Shown: positions 37,201 to 49,634 of the stretch, piece after piece
Layout of the letters: each line of letters opens with the position of its first letter
How positions within the stretch are numbered: position 1 is the first letter of the stretch
Notes under the pieces: generated by a model
The model's input: the letters and a program-made list of their open reading frames with translations, nothing else
Database searches by the model: none
Told to the model about the DNA's origin: nothing
Source of the DNA: Owenia fusiformis
Taxonomy: Eukaryota > Annelida > Polychaeta > Sabellida > Oweniidae
Length of the DNA stretch: 64,000 bases
Direction: 5' to 3'
Assembly (NCBI GenBank): GCA_903813345.2
Contig: CAIIXF020000003.1
Location: 27,917,248 to 27,981,247, forward strand
Program-made: the position numbers and the translations under genes

Positions 37201-39399
37201 AAATATCAACAAAAGCCATGATTTGCGTGATATTTGATCATACACACTAAATTGATGCGTGATTTCTATTTTTTCCAGCAAATGCGTGACAATCACGCCT
37301 AATGTGTGAGGGTTGACAGGGCAGCTGAATGAAGTGTTCAATGGTTATCATGGTTATTCATGCTTACACAGCTCTAGCTGACATGACTGAAATCCATGTA
37401 ATATACTCACCAAAACTACTCAATTGTAGCTCTATACCTAGAAAACTATATGGATTTTGTGAGTTTGTCTTGAAGCGAATGAACAAGAACCTTCCAGAGC
37501 TGATTACCATTGTAGGCTCACTTTCTTTATTACACCAACTCACCAACAGCCTATTTACTTCACTTCGACCTAAAAAACAATCATTATTTGTTTTACGATG
37601 GGTGGGCAATGCATACACTATGATACAAATAGAAATAGTGATCTAATCCAGGCTCATAGCCAGGGGGTGGGGGGGGGCAAAAATTCTTTTAAAAAAACAT
37701 GCAGTTTTTCACCATTCTGAGCACTTTTCAAGTGATTTTGGCCATGGGCTTGTAATCTATCATACTCACTTGGGTAGTAAATTAAAGGGGGTGACTAGAT
37801 ATTGGAGGAAACACAGACTCAATGAAAGACAATTTCTGGTAATTAATCAGAAAGTACTGAATTCAGCGAACTATGAAAAAATCTACATTAGTCTGTGGGT
37901 GTAATCATGGGCTTGTGGTGTAACAATTGGGACTTGAATAATTGAAAAGCTTACCATCATATATCTCCATGTAGTCATAGCTGTTACATATAGCATTAGT
38001 AGGTGCCCATTGGAGGAAAGAGCTCAGAACATCAACCTAAAAATATTTACGGGTATTTCATGATCACTGGGGATAAACTAAGGACAGATAGCTAGATGAT
38101 TGACTTTAACATTACATAAAGAATGCAATTATTAGTTGATACCTTGATAATAATGGAAGTGCCTTTTTAATATTACCTTGACAAATCAAGATATCCCTTT
38201 TCAATATTACCTTGAATAACCAGAATGTACCTCTTTATTATTTCCTTGAATGATGCTGTGCCTCTTTAACATTATTGAGAAAATGCCTCTTTAATAATAT
38301 TTTGAATAATCAGGCTTTTTATATTGAGAACATGCATTTAAATATTACCTTGAAGAATTGGACTAATTGGCTATATATCATTACCTTGATTCTTTTATTA
38401 AAACTGCCAGAGTCCACAATCCAAGTACAGTGTTCATTGTTTCTATATGTGTCCTCTTTTTCCCTTTTTGTGATGATATTTGCAGAGAATAGGTTGAGAG
38501 TTGATAAGGTGACATTAACTTCTTTCTTATGCAAGCAATAGAAATCTGTGAAATAAGACATTCAAATAGTCAGTAATGCATTGATTTCTCACCAATACCC
38601 TCTTTTCATATCTATGGATGGCCCCCCATAAATGTGGGTTCGGTTTGCTTTTTTTTAAATTTTTGATTTTGATAAGGCTCAAAAATAAGAAAAAGGCAAA
38701 TCACCCCCTCATTCATGGGGGTTGTGGATGGCAAACCATGTACTATACCTTTCAATATATTTGATAATTATGCAACATAATGATCATATACCAAGACTCA
38801 CTGACATGTTATGCAATTACTCAGATGCGAGTAGGTAGTTACCAGTTTCGCCACCAGATGGCTGATTCGGGGGAAATAACATGGCAGGGACTATTACAAA
38901 ATTCCCTTAAACTTGAATATGCATCAGTTTTAGTGGTTCACTTTTCATATCACCCATATGTATGTGATAGTTATACAAATTAAAATATGTCCAGTAAAAG
39001 AAAATGTTATCTGCCCAACACAAGAAAATATTTCAATTTTTGTGGTTTTACCACATGTGGTCTATGGGGAATCTCCCGACCTAGAAATCACATTTTCAAA
39101 GAAAATTAAATTATCAAAGTTGATAAACTCTTTTCAAAACCACATTTCTAGATGTAATTTTACATGTAGATTCCAAATATGACATCAGATTGACTGAAAT
39201 GTGAATTTTAATGATGTAAATCAAGATTATTTCTACTCGCATCTAGGATATTATGCCATGAAAGAATAGAAGTATGTTTCTTAGTAAAATATACACCCTA
39301 TAAGGTAAAGTTCTTACCTAAACCAAAAACAACTTTAGAATGATCTCCATTTGACAAGATTATGAAACAGAGAACACACTTCATGAAGAAAGACATCAT
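31213..39399 (-). CDS. Type I receptor: CUB, C-type lectin, PAN/apple, membrane helix, PPxY tail
   Basis: Ten exons join in phase: 39318-39399, 38385-38545, 37955-38036, 37411-37569, 36280-36438, 35516-35624, 34292-34449, 33065-33316, 32120-32155 and 31213-31754 (1740 bases, 579 residues). A signal peptide (MMSFFMKCVLCFIILSNG) precedes a four-Cys CUB domain (about 28-161: YRNNEHCTWIV, YDYMEIYDG, ISSGRFLFIRF). A C-type lectin domain follows (about 162-303: FCPRGWIATSNNCYY, SWIGLYDEG, YVCVMEK). It has six Cys but no EPN/QPD or WND motif, so calcium-dependent sugar binding is unlikely. A PAN/apple-like module (304-387) and a membrane helix (about 409-434, ending CNRSRKK) come next. The long tail holds an internal duplication (DPPSGRRPHRPTYPP / DPPVERRTPRPANPQ) and ends DPPPSYEEYISTYI, a WW/Nedd4-type PPxY motif. 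The likely role is cell-surface recognition. Confidence 0.85.
33527..33770. repeat. 34-base minisatellite, about seven copies
   Basis: The unit GTGTGTCACATTTGGTGTAC followed by TTAGTAATAGTATT repeats head to tail with very few changes. It lies in the intron between the last lectin exon and the PAN exon. High identity between copies implies recent expansion. Confidence 0.9.
35832..35897. mobile_element. 66-base hairpin MITE
   Basis: CTACAGGGTGTCCAATAAAT ... TTATTTATTGGATACCCTGT is a near-perfect inverted repeat with TA-containing flanks, a minimal Tc1/mariner-type TIR hairpin in a receptor intron. Confidence 0.7.
37650..37746. mobile_element. Short dispersed element, family C copy 2 (partial)
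   Basis: CCAGGCTCATAGCCAGGGGG, then CATGCAGTTTTTCACCATTC and CTGAGCACTT, matches 30178-30390 over one end. Confidence 0.6.
38138..38390 (-). repeat. Degenerate ~34-base array containing the CUB exon 2 donor site
   Basis: On the minus strand the true donor reads ATCAAG|GTAATG at 38385. The same junction (TCAAGGTAAT or a decayed form) recurs at about 38345, 38206 and 38172, with degenerate copies between, at about 34-35 base spacing. The array therefore includes the last bases of the exon and the first of the intron. Confidence 0.55.
38605..38720. mobile_element. Short inverted-repeat element in CUB gene intron
   Basis: GGATGGCCCCCCATAAATG is answered by CATTCATGGGGGTTGTGG, with GGTTTGCTTTTT/AAAAAGGCAAATC inside. 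It is about 115 bases and non-coding. Confidence 0.45.
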
Positions 39400-40397
39400 C
39401 ACAGCTTTCTGGAATAATCTCTCCATTTATCCCATAAGTTCTTGCAGAGGTTCTTGCATTGCGTGGCTGCTAGTTTCTTAATTAGAGGGTCGGTAACTCA
39501 GACCTGATGGATACAGTTTGGTAGTTCTGTGGTAAACAAAACATGTATTTAGTAGAGGATCAACTTAAATTGTATGTACTGTAGTTGATAGTAGAAAATG
39601 GAGTTGTACTCAACATTTCTTGCACATTTCTGGGGGATGGGGTATGAGGAGTCCTATGAACGAATGTTACATGTGCATTTAAATGGGATTCTACTTTTGC
39701 ATCATGTCATATCATTTTTGCTAATTTGTCAATATCATTTACATGACCGGGAACACAATGAAAATGGTCAGAATGACCATAAACATGATGAAATGACCTT
39801 TTCAGACCTCTGAAAATGTGACTGAAATATAGCTAAAAGTACGTGCTCAGGAATAAGCAGTACACACTCATCGGAGGGCTTGCCCGACCCTCCAGACAAG
39901 CCCCTGAAAAATCACTAAAACAATGATTCCTCTTTTTTAAAAAAAGTTGAAAAATTTGAAGAAATTCTTTAGGCCTAGATTATAGATCTATAATTAAAAA
40001 ATTAGGCTCAATTATCCTTGTATTTTGTGTGAAACACTTGAAGCTTACAAGAATGAATCAATTTAACATCAGCAAATCCCTACGAGTGTCAAACTTACTT
40101 GTAATTCACAAAACAGAAACATTTTTTTCTTCAAGATGTTTTCAACATTGGGCGGTTCATGGTTTTACACTAAACGAAATTACATACAAGTAATCATTAA
40201 GCCGGGGATCTCCGCTTCAATACAATTATAAAGTATAAGCAGTATTGTAATCAAAATTGGGATTCATTTGCAACAGGAAAATTATAATTTTACATGGAGC
40301 CAAGTATAAATTTCACAAAACAGGGATTTTGGATAGAAAAAACAAAGAGCAACCATCTACCCAATGCTTGTATCCCTGAATGTTACATGCATCAGGT

Positions 40398-40990
40398 TGT
40401 ACTAAATGCCACCTAGGTGCCCCACACCTAGGTGTCCCAATTGAAATGCCTTATAGGCATATTTTACTACTTTATTTTAAATGAACATTTTTCCAAGTGT
40501 TAATATGGTACAAAATAAAGTATTTTCATGGAACTTGTATAAATATTTCTGTTTGGTTATGATATTTTTATTGTCTTGAAAATTTTGACCGATGTCGAAA
40601 AAGTCATTTGTTAGGATAATATTTCATTATTTGCTCACTATAAAATGCTACAAATTCACTATTTTAGCAACTAAAGTAAGACCAATGTATATATTTCAAA
40701 TGTAAATGCACACTTTAGCATAAACAGTGTTTTATTACTACAAATAAGTTACCATACATGAGCAAAATTCCAGGTGCCCATTTTCCTAACAACAATAAAA
40801 CTTTTACTTTAACATTCTATTTTCGAATCTTCTTTGCAATATTCTTAACTACAAATTATTATTTCAAGCCTATTAAATGTCAAGTTAATATGACAAAGGA
40901 AATAATACAATATTCAAAATGTGTACATGGTTTAAAATGGAATTAGAAATCCAGGTGCCCAAGGGGACACCTAGGGGGTATTTAGTAACA
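40398..40990. mobile_element. TIR element with CACCTAGGTG-type ends
   Basis: The left end, TACTAAATGCCACCTAGGTG onward, matches the inverse of the right end (CACCTAGGGGGTATTTAGTA). TIRs are about 40-45 bases. The 590-base interior has one short AT-rich open frame with no recognisable domain. Confidence 0.65.
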
Positions 40991-41428
40991 CCCCATGTAT
41001 CATTATCTAATTAAATTAGCTATTCTGTATCAAAAGTAACCAGACAATGATGAGACTTGAATACCACCAACCATGCTAATAATGTGTACGTACAAATGTA
41101 GGTGGTAATACTATATGCCATTTCAATTGAAAACCCCAGATTCTATTATTGTTAACCCTTCAGTATTCTTTATCCAGACCCAGAATACAAATGTATATTA
41201 ATTATACTAGAAATCAGCTACCCCAAGGGGGAGCAAATCCCAATGAACACTATATTTATGAATACGATCAAAATGTAGTATTTATCATTCACCCTTGATT
41301 TGCAGATAGTAAAAGACAGACAGATTGGAGATATATGAGAATTTCCACCATTTACATGATATAGGAGTTTCAAAGGCTCAAATAAGGACAACAAAAATAT
41401 TTGAGATCTAATGTATCCCTGTATTATA

Positions 41429-42384
41429 CAGGGTGGGCCAAAAAATGCAATTTTTTAAGACACTACAACTTTCTTATTTTCCAACCTACATACCCCAAAA
41501 GACCATGTGCAGTATGGCAAGTGATTTTAGAGGGTCATATCTTTCACCATGAGTACTTTCTGGGCATAAATATAGTGGTTTTTATTGCCAATGATGATAA
41601 AAATATCAATCGAACAATTTGAAAAATTATGAATAGGGACCCCATGTCAACATTTTTTTCAAAATATTGAACCTATTTACTCAAAAGAGGATCTCCTTTT
41701 TCTGATTTTTATTGCATGAAAAGATTATTCAACAAGGAGTCTAAATCATCTTCAAAAATATAATTGTATTGAAAGCCTAGTTTTCAAGATATCAATTTTC
41801 CATGACCAAAATGATGCTGAAAATAATGGATAGCACGAGTTTTCACTATGGGGAAAATAACATGGGATATGTGGTTTTTAACTTTAACGCATTTCAATAC
41901 GCATCCCCTTTTCAGAAATTGTTCTTATAGTGTAGAAGAAACGTTCGATATGTTTAAATTGAGAAAAGCAAGATCCTCTTTTTAGAAAACAAGCCCAACA
42001 TTTTTTAAAAAGTGCCAGGGTGGGCCCTTAATCCATAATTTTTCAGAGGATTGGATTGATATTTTACTATCACGGGGACTTCACTTGAAAGAAAACATAT
42101 TGTTTAAATAAAAACCATATCTTTCCATATCCTATATTCACTGGTGTTTGCAGGGCTATTAGCTTGGCGATTATCAGGCCGTTCAGTTCAGGAACATTTT
42201 GCAAATTATGCTCATTTCTCATTGCACACCACATGTTTAAGTGAGATGCTGGTGACATATTTTATTCAATTTAAAGTGTATAATTCATGATCCATGGCTA
42301 GATAACAACCTCAAGTTCATTTGGTATGCAAATAATGAGTTATAGCATTTTGAAAATAAAGTGGCGTTTTTTTGGCCCACCCTG
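41429..42384. mobile_element. Non-autonomous Tc1/mariner-like element
   Basis: It starts CAGGGTGGGCCAAAAAATGC and ends TTTTTTTGGCCCACCCTG, flanked by TA on both sides. At 956 bases it has no transposase frame. The ends resemble but differ from those of the element at 4074-5070. Confidence 0.75.
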
Positions 42385-43968
42385 TATATTGTAACTATAC
42401 TTTGAAGAGAGTAAATCATGATAGTGAATTTGTGCTTTAGGCAGCCATTTTGAATTTTCTGAGGCACGAATCGGAACTATAACTATACCATAGTTGTGAT
42501 CAACTCTAAAATTCCTTAAATATGAGTATAATACAGCAATACTTTGAAGAAAGGAATCTATTGCAAAATTGCACATTTGGCAGTCATTTTGAATTTTCCA
42601 AGGACCAAAAAATGAGACAATATTTGCAATCTAAAACTATTCACCTATATAAATCTTTCCAAAAAATATAGAGAAAATCTGTCAACTAGTATCTGATTTA
42701 TCTTCCGAACAGACAGACTGACAGACGAATAGCTTCACTATATCCCTATCAAAATTTGTTCGATGGATTAGGGTGTAACAGTTACAGAATACAACCATGT
42801 GCTTTCCACAAGTAAATGGCATGAATTTTAATGTAAGACTCCCATGAAATCTATTCAGACAGTTTACTATTGGGGTCATTTAAATACTGGTCAGTATCAA
42901 AACTGGTATTTATTTGTGCTTTTCAGAGGGTAATTATTTCTCCTTGCCTCAGTGAAATGTGCAGAATTTACTACTTTTGAGACGATCCCTTAAAAACCAA
43001 ACAACTCTCTTAATTTCACTTTTTCTATAAAATTCTTTATTACAATACAATATATCAAGAGATCTATCTTACATATGAACATAATTATCTAAATTGTTTA
43101 AGCTTTTACAAGCTAACAACTTAAAAGGAATGATGATGGGTGGCGTGTTATATCTTACAGAATACAATTTGTCCAGAAGATTAACAATATGAATGTTATA
43201 CATGATATAGCCAAGATTAATTGATGATGACCAAATATGGGTAAGATTGGTTTACACCTTTAGATGAGATTTCTCTGGCAGGAGATGTTGATATAATAAA
43301 TATAATACACAAGATTGATTTGTGTCTGTTGATTACATTACAGCAAATTAATTCATGCATCATTCATTATCCTGTTACAACACCCATAAAAAATCCCTTA
43401 TCAAATAAGCCCTGGGTCTATAATCCAAGCTTCCACAAGGCCCCTTATCAAAGTAGCATTGGGTCCCTCAGACAAGGTATCACAGGTTCCCTTATACAAT
43501 GCAGCATTGGGCCCATAATACATGGCATCATTGCACTTTGTAGTTTCCATTATGGCAAATCAAACCATGCATTAATATTTGATGTAGACATATAATGCAC
43601 CATGATGTCACAGCACTCTGTAGGTTCCAGTCTGGCATGTGCCATCTTAGGCATACTTTTCGGTAGATCCTATTGGCAAAATTCTGATGTGTTATCCTGA
43701 ACAACTGTATCAACCCATTAAAGATGGCTGATCGATCTTACAAACGAGTCACAATGATATCGACATCTTCTGTGGCACCCGCAATGAATGTAATAATGAA
43801 TACATCCAGGTATCTTCAAATGTATTTCTAACTTGTGGTGAATTCTTTTTATAAAATCCAATATTGTTAATAGCACATAAATTTCCAATATGCTCCAGTA
43901 TGAACATGATGATTAAAACCACTGTACAGAACTGATGATGATGATGTTTATGATAAGGGGTCCATGAG

Positions 43969-46900
43969 TTAGTATCTCCTAGGGGGTCCGCCACGTCCCC
44001 GTCCACCTCGACCTCCTCCGCGACCCCCTCTTCCACCCCTACCACCACCTCCACGTCCTCTGCCTCCACGCCCTCCTGAAACAAAATCAGTTATATAATA
44101 TATTACACATGCATGGACAGTAATATAATTCAATGTACATACATATACATGTATCTATACATAGTACTGTGTACACATTCATAATACTAAGGAGACTAGC
44201 CAACACCAAATACCAGTATTCTTTATAATGACAACTGCCATTTACAATTGGTTGAAAATTATACAAATACCATGGATTTTACAATTTTAAAAGTAGGTAC
44301 CGATCTATCAATTTGGCCCTAAAAGAGATGATATATAAAAAGGGTGACTTTACTGCCCTTTTTATGTATGAATATTCTTTCTATTAGCCTGTGATTATGA
44401 AATTACAGCAATCGGAATATCAAAGGAAATGCTACTTTCCAGGTTAAGAAATATAATTTTTTACATACCTCGACTACCACCAAATCCGCCTCTACCACCT
44501 GGTTTGCGAAACTTGGGGGCATCATCTATGAGAAGGGTATCAAGAGGCAAACTGTCTGGAAGGATGAAGTAACGAACATTGTTACCACGGATACTCAAAG
44601 TTTCTAGTTGAACTGGCTCCTTGTTCTTCACTGTCATCTTGACTGCCTTGAGATGTGTATTCATGCTGACATCTACACCTAGAACATTAAGCAAAATAGA
44701 TTTAGTTTCTTCATTCCCATACTCAGAACATCTTTCTGTTTCACCAGAAACCTGCTGATATTATGAGGCATATTCTGTGATCTGAGATTATTTAGATAGG
44801 AAGAGTACAACTGTCAAGGAGTGTAATGGTTATCATGGAAATATCGTCCATTCATTATATAATAGACAATTGTGTTCTACAACCATTACCATCACAGGCA
44901 TAGGTGATGTAATATCTACAATTTATTACCAAAACGAGATGAAATATACTGAGAATGATCTTAAAAATCCTCAAATCCTGCCTCTCTGGGATTGCTAAAT
45001 CCAACCCACTATATCATGGAATCTCAATGCTGAGATGAAATGAGATGTCATGGTTTATTATGATGTTACCTTTTAGATATTCTAGATTCAATTCTGAAAT
45101 TCCAATGACTGTGACTTTGTTAATTTACTTTAAACTTAAAACTTGTGATTTGAAAGATTTGTTACCTGTAATTGTGCCATGGACTTGGGTCCCATTCTTC
45201 AGCTCTATTGTTACAGTCTCATGACTTAGTTTCATCAAAAATCTGAAAATAGAGATAAATCATATGACATAATATAAAACAGTAAGATAAGTCTCTTGGT
45301 AAATATATTTAATAATAATATTATATAACGTTCATTTTACAGCAACTCATGCTGAGTCATACTGAAATTTATCAGCTGGTTCACAAACTGAATATTAATC
45401 TTAACAGGGGTTTCATTAGCAGCAGCCAACAGGCGATTTTCATGTTAAATTTATGATTTCCATTAATTTTGCCTGTTGTTTTCATTTATTTAGCCTGTTT
45501 GAGAAATTCTAGTGAAATTTTTCTAGCATGTGTCCAGCTCGCTGATAGGTCAAGAAAAGATCAATGTTGTAGGTTTGAAACAATTAATGAATTGAGGTGA
45601 CTGAACTGTTATACAGACAATATAAGGCAGGGGTAGTTTATAACTACAGTCCTGGATTGTTTTATTTCGTCAGTAAAACCTAAAGAATAAAAAATCAAAA
45701 GATCATTGTGCAATAATATATGGAAAAATATATTCCTATTGTACATAAATGACATTTGTATATCTTTGATTGCTTCTAGTTTGGCTAATAAAGTATGTGG
45801 CCTCTTATATTAGAGAGGTTAAGCAACACCACTTTTTACACCGTAAACCGCGAACGGGAAGGCGCGCGCAGGTTTTTCCCAGGATGTGACGTCATATTGT
45901 TCTACTTATTTCCCGGTTTACGTACATCCAAACGTGAAAAATCAAAGTCTAGGTAGGTCGTTCCGTAAAGGATTTTTCATACTTAATCAAGTTCGATTGA
46001 GATAGATATGATATAGGTCGAATACATAAACATGTTTGACACAAATCTGTTTATACATCGAGATCATTTGTGTCCAATCTAATCAAATATAACTTGAATA
46101 TCGAGGCACCCATTCCATATGTAAAATCTTATGAGATTACATGCAATTGCAATTACCCACATGTCAACTCATCCTAATTCTTTATACATATTGTGACACC
46201 ATAGTAATAAAACTATGAATGCTTTGAAGACTTGCTTTAAAGATATTATTGCGTCCAGTTGTATTTTGTGAGATTCAAGATGTCATAGAACACTACCCAT
46301 GCTACCAGGGTGTAAAACATCTCCTCTGTTAACACTTCAATTTGTCAATAAAGTAATATTTTTTATACTTTTAAAGTAGAAAATAAAACGAAAGGCCGCT
46401 AAGAAAAAGAAAAAAATCATTTTTTGGTTTGCGTTTGCGTTACGTCTAAAGTGCTCAGCTTAAAGCACTTTTGTTCATAGTACGTAAACGGGAACGTAAA
46501 GGTTTACGTTTGCGGTTCGCGTCATAAAAATCGTCTTGCTTAACCTCTCTATTTTGATGCCTCTCTGTACTCGAAAGCCAAATTACTAAGCTAGAAGACC
46601 TGGCATGTGGACCACTGTGAACTTTTGGAAACGATCATTCAGAGTAAAAATAAATTTGTGTTATTTTAAAAATCGTAATGAGAATATTTCATCAAACAGA
46701 ATGTAATCGAATACTATAATACTTTGTGAGATATTGCAAGCTTTCGTCTAAAATTAAATCAACGGCTCCAAGAAAAATGGCGGATGTTCAATGACAAAAA
46801 CTGGACGAACATGTCATTATTGTCTGACATTATAGCTGGCTGTAAATTCAAAGTAGCGATCTATAAGACTTCAACTAATACACTGATCACTTCCTGTGTG

Positions 46901-48251
46901 TTTTGAAAGCAAAACTCGCAATTCAAATTGTGAGGTGAAAAAATGGTGGCTGGTTGATTTCAAATTTTATGATCACAACATGCCTCTTATGAGGCAGAAC
47001 AAAACACACAGGGATTTATGAATGGTGTAAGGCTGCTATATAATGGAAGCCTTAGACTAAGGTAAGGCTGTAGACTGCGTGCAGAGAAAACAGTGTCATA
47101 CTAGAGTCCATTTCACTGCTTCAGTTCGTCAGTAGAACGGCAAAAATAAGAAATTGGGAGACCATTGTGCAATAATATATGGAAAAGTATATTCATAATG
47201 TACATGAATGACATTTGTATATTTCAGATTTTTTAGTTTTTTGTGCAATAAGCCTGTGCCGTCTAGTAATTTGAAGAATTTCAGCCATGTTAATCTTATT
47301 GAAAATAACATGGCAGAGAAACATCCAAATATAAGAGGCCACACACTTTATAAGCCAAACTAGAAGCAATCCAAGATATACAAATGTCATTCATGTACAT
47401 TATGAATATACTTTTCCATATATTATTGTACAATGGTCTCCCAATTTCTTATTTTTGCTTACTTCGGTCCAAAGCCTTCTCTATATTCCGGCTTTGAGGA
47501 GGAAGATTGAGCTGCCTTAGTATTATAAATATTGTAAATCATTGTGTCACACGCACAGTAAATATGGCATAATAATATGAAATATACCTTTATGTATAGA
47601 TTTGAAGAACATCAGCTCACATCCCCGTCTGAATCTATTGTTATATTTGATTTCTTTAAGCGAGAATAATTTCAAATGTTATTCACGTCCAGAACTGGAA
47701 ACCATTTTTAGCTACAGCGAGAAAATTTCACCATGTGTCAAACTCCGAAATGAAATTTTGAAATATCTAAATCCAGACAAGCAACGCTTCATCCTAAATA
47801 TGATTAATATTCTTAAAAATATTTATAAAATGTATTAAAAATGAGTTCTAGGTGCGTGTAGGTGCGTGTAGCACAGTACATACGAAATCAATGAAGTTTC
47901 GTCTAGCTGTAAGCTAGAGACTCGAGTAAATTTTTGCCGTTCTACTGACGAACTGAAGCAGTGAAATGGACTCTAGTCCAACTCTTTGGCAGATTTCATA
48001 ATTAATTTCATTGAAATATGTAAGTTTTTTGGATCTTAGTGTTGCATTACAGGGAATAATTTCCAAATTGTATTTTGTAAACAATGAAAACATTGGAAAA
48101 TTAAAATTTTACTGAGGGTTTTCCTAGTTCGTTTACATTTTGGAAGAAAATAACTAGAGATTATGTAATAAAATGAATGTCAAACGATTAAGCACATATT
48201 GATATATGCATTTGAAGTAATCCAAAGTTCATCTTACCGTACTAGCTTCAT
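43969..48251 (-). CDS. SNRPD1: Small nuclear ribonucleoprotein Sm-D1
   Basis: Four exons join in phase: 48238-48251 (MKLVR), 45166-45242, 44469-44678 and 43969-44075 (408 bases, 135 residues). The sequence follows animal Sm-D1 closely: [20 protein letters not shown] (Sm1), [16 protein letters not shown], then [20 protein letters not shown] (Sm2) and an RG-rich tail ending GGPPRRY. It is a core subunit of the heptameric Sm ring on U1, U2, U4 and U5 snRNAs. The RG tail is the usual target of symmetric arginine dimethylation and SMN binding. The protein is slightly longer than the vertebrate form because of the Gly-rich tail. The first intron (3 kb) carries foldback elements. Confidence 0.97.
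45640..47980. mobile_element. Complex foldback-element cluster in SNRPD1 intron 1
   Basis: A 160-base sequence at about 45650-45815 recurs inverted at 47330-47465 (CTTCTAGTTTGGCTAATAAA..., GTGCAATAATATATGG). Part of it recurs again in direct sense at 47110-47240. Outer arms ACTAGAGTCCATTTCACTGC ... CGTCAGTAGAACGGC at 47100 return inverted at 47932-47977. This looks like nested or rearranged copies of one foldback family. The open frame 47602-47838 has no recognised domain. Confidence 0.6.
45817..46546. mobile_element. TIR element inside the SNRPD1 intron cluster
   Basis: TAGAGAGGTTAAGCAA at the left is inverted at the right as TTGCTTAACCTCTCTA. Subterminal CGTAAAC/GTTTACG motifs are repeated in both orientations. 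It is about 730 bases and non-coding. The ends look hAT-like, but I could not find a clean 8-base target duplication. Confidence 0.55.
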
Positions 48252-49634
48252 GATGGCAGCAGATTACTTCAAATCTACCACAATAAAAAAATTACCAGCA
48301 ATGGCGGTTCAAGACGGAAATTGATGTACCTCGTTTTCATCCCACGACCGCTCAATTTGAAATTTCGAGACTGATATTGTTGACCATTTTAAAAGATATT
48401 TGCTAAGTAAAAGCCCAAAATTGAAATTTCGGTTGCATAAAATTACACTTTCCATCATTCTTTGTAAAAAGGATCATAAAAGAGAATTGTTTTTTCTGTA
48501 TGATTTTAATAATTTTGAGAATAACAGGTCCCATAGCTCTCGCAGCGCCATCTAGTTAAATCAGGTATTTCAAAAACGTTGGTCTTTTTTCCAGCTTTAT
48601 TGATAAGAGGGAAGTGATTTGGTTCTTTGAATATATGCAAAATTATCTATTTAGTTTCCCTGAACTACTTCTAGAGTACATTTGATAGTGGGTAAAGCAC
48701 ATAACCTGTCAATCGATCAAAAAGCATGATGGGCGATAATATGTTTAGCTAGATCTAATTTTGATTGCCTTGCTTGGTTTCATTTTCTATTTGTAATTGT
48801 AAGTAGTTGCAAGACACTGATTCAGGCTGAATAACTAAAAACAATATACGTAAGTTTATTAATATTCATCTAGAACATCCTAGGTTATCTTGTCTCTCTA
48901 AAACTTGTAAATGGATGATCATCATCTCTTCATTCCTCAATCTGGCCTTGAAGAGCTGCGTAATTGAACCTTGCATAATATTTCCGAGGCCTATCATTTA
49001 TGGCACTAGCATGCATTTCTTACCTCAAATGATTCTCACATCCATCCGATACATTCTCCCAAGGTCACGGGTTTGTGTAAAAAAAACAGGTGACTGAGTA
49101 GCCAGGTACCTAACATTCCTTGAGCAGGGTTAGGAATTTGATTTTTTCAACACGTGCCACCGAACAATCCAAGCAACCAACCATCCAACTGGCCTCCAGC
49201 TCAATGGACCAGCCATCCAACCAATCAATCAAACAACCAAATAACAAAGCAACGAACTAATCACGGGAAAATTGAGAACCTGTCAATCTGTTGATCCTGT
49301 GATGTAGTTTGCCTTCTGAAAAATACTGCTTTTATCACAATCAAAGTTTTAACACATTATCATAAATTTGATATTCAAAGAAACAGAGCATCTATCAATT
49401 TACAGGTTTGGTAAATAAAGGAAATGTAAAGGAGGTTATTTGTATTTTTAATACTCTCATTTTTCAGTTATTTGATGAAAGTTATATATATATATATAAC
49501 TTTCTCAAAATATTAATTTAATTGCATCCGATTATTTTTCTTACTTTTCAACAGGACTACTCTATACTGGGATTTAAAGAACCTTTTATAGAACAGTTTT
49601 GAATCAAGGTGTAATCTAGGGAAGCTGATTCAAG
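48252..49634. other. Divergent intergenic region between SNRPD1 and TDRD12
   Basis: The two start codons are 1.38 kb apart and face away from each other, so both promoters should lie here. A CCAA-rich simple sequence (49160-49260) and a TATATATA tract (49483-49499) are visible. No clear TATA/initiator pair could be assigned. Confidence 0.4.
49160..49260. repeat. CCAA/CCAT-rich low-complexity tract
   Basis: About 100 bases of irregular CCAACCATCCAA-type phrases, with the guanine-poor composition of a degenerate tetranucleotide satellite. Confidence 0.5.

Larger units (their letters stand above)
39400..43968. other. Intergenic region between the receptor gene and SNRPD1
   Basis: No exon recognised. 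It contains the TIR elements at 40398-40990 and 41429-42384. The rest is plain AT-rich sequence including the presumed receptor promoter (just above 39399) and the SNRPD1 3' flank. Confidence 0.4.
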
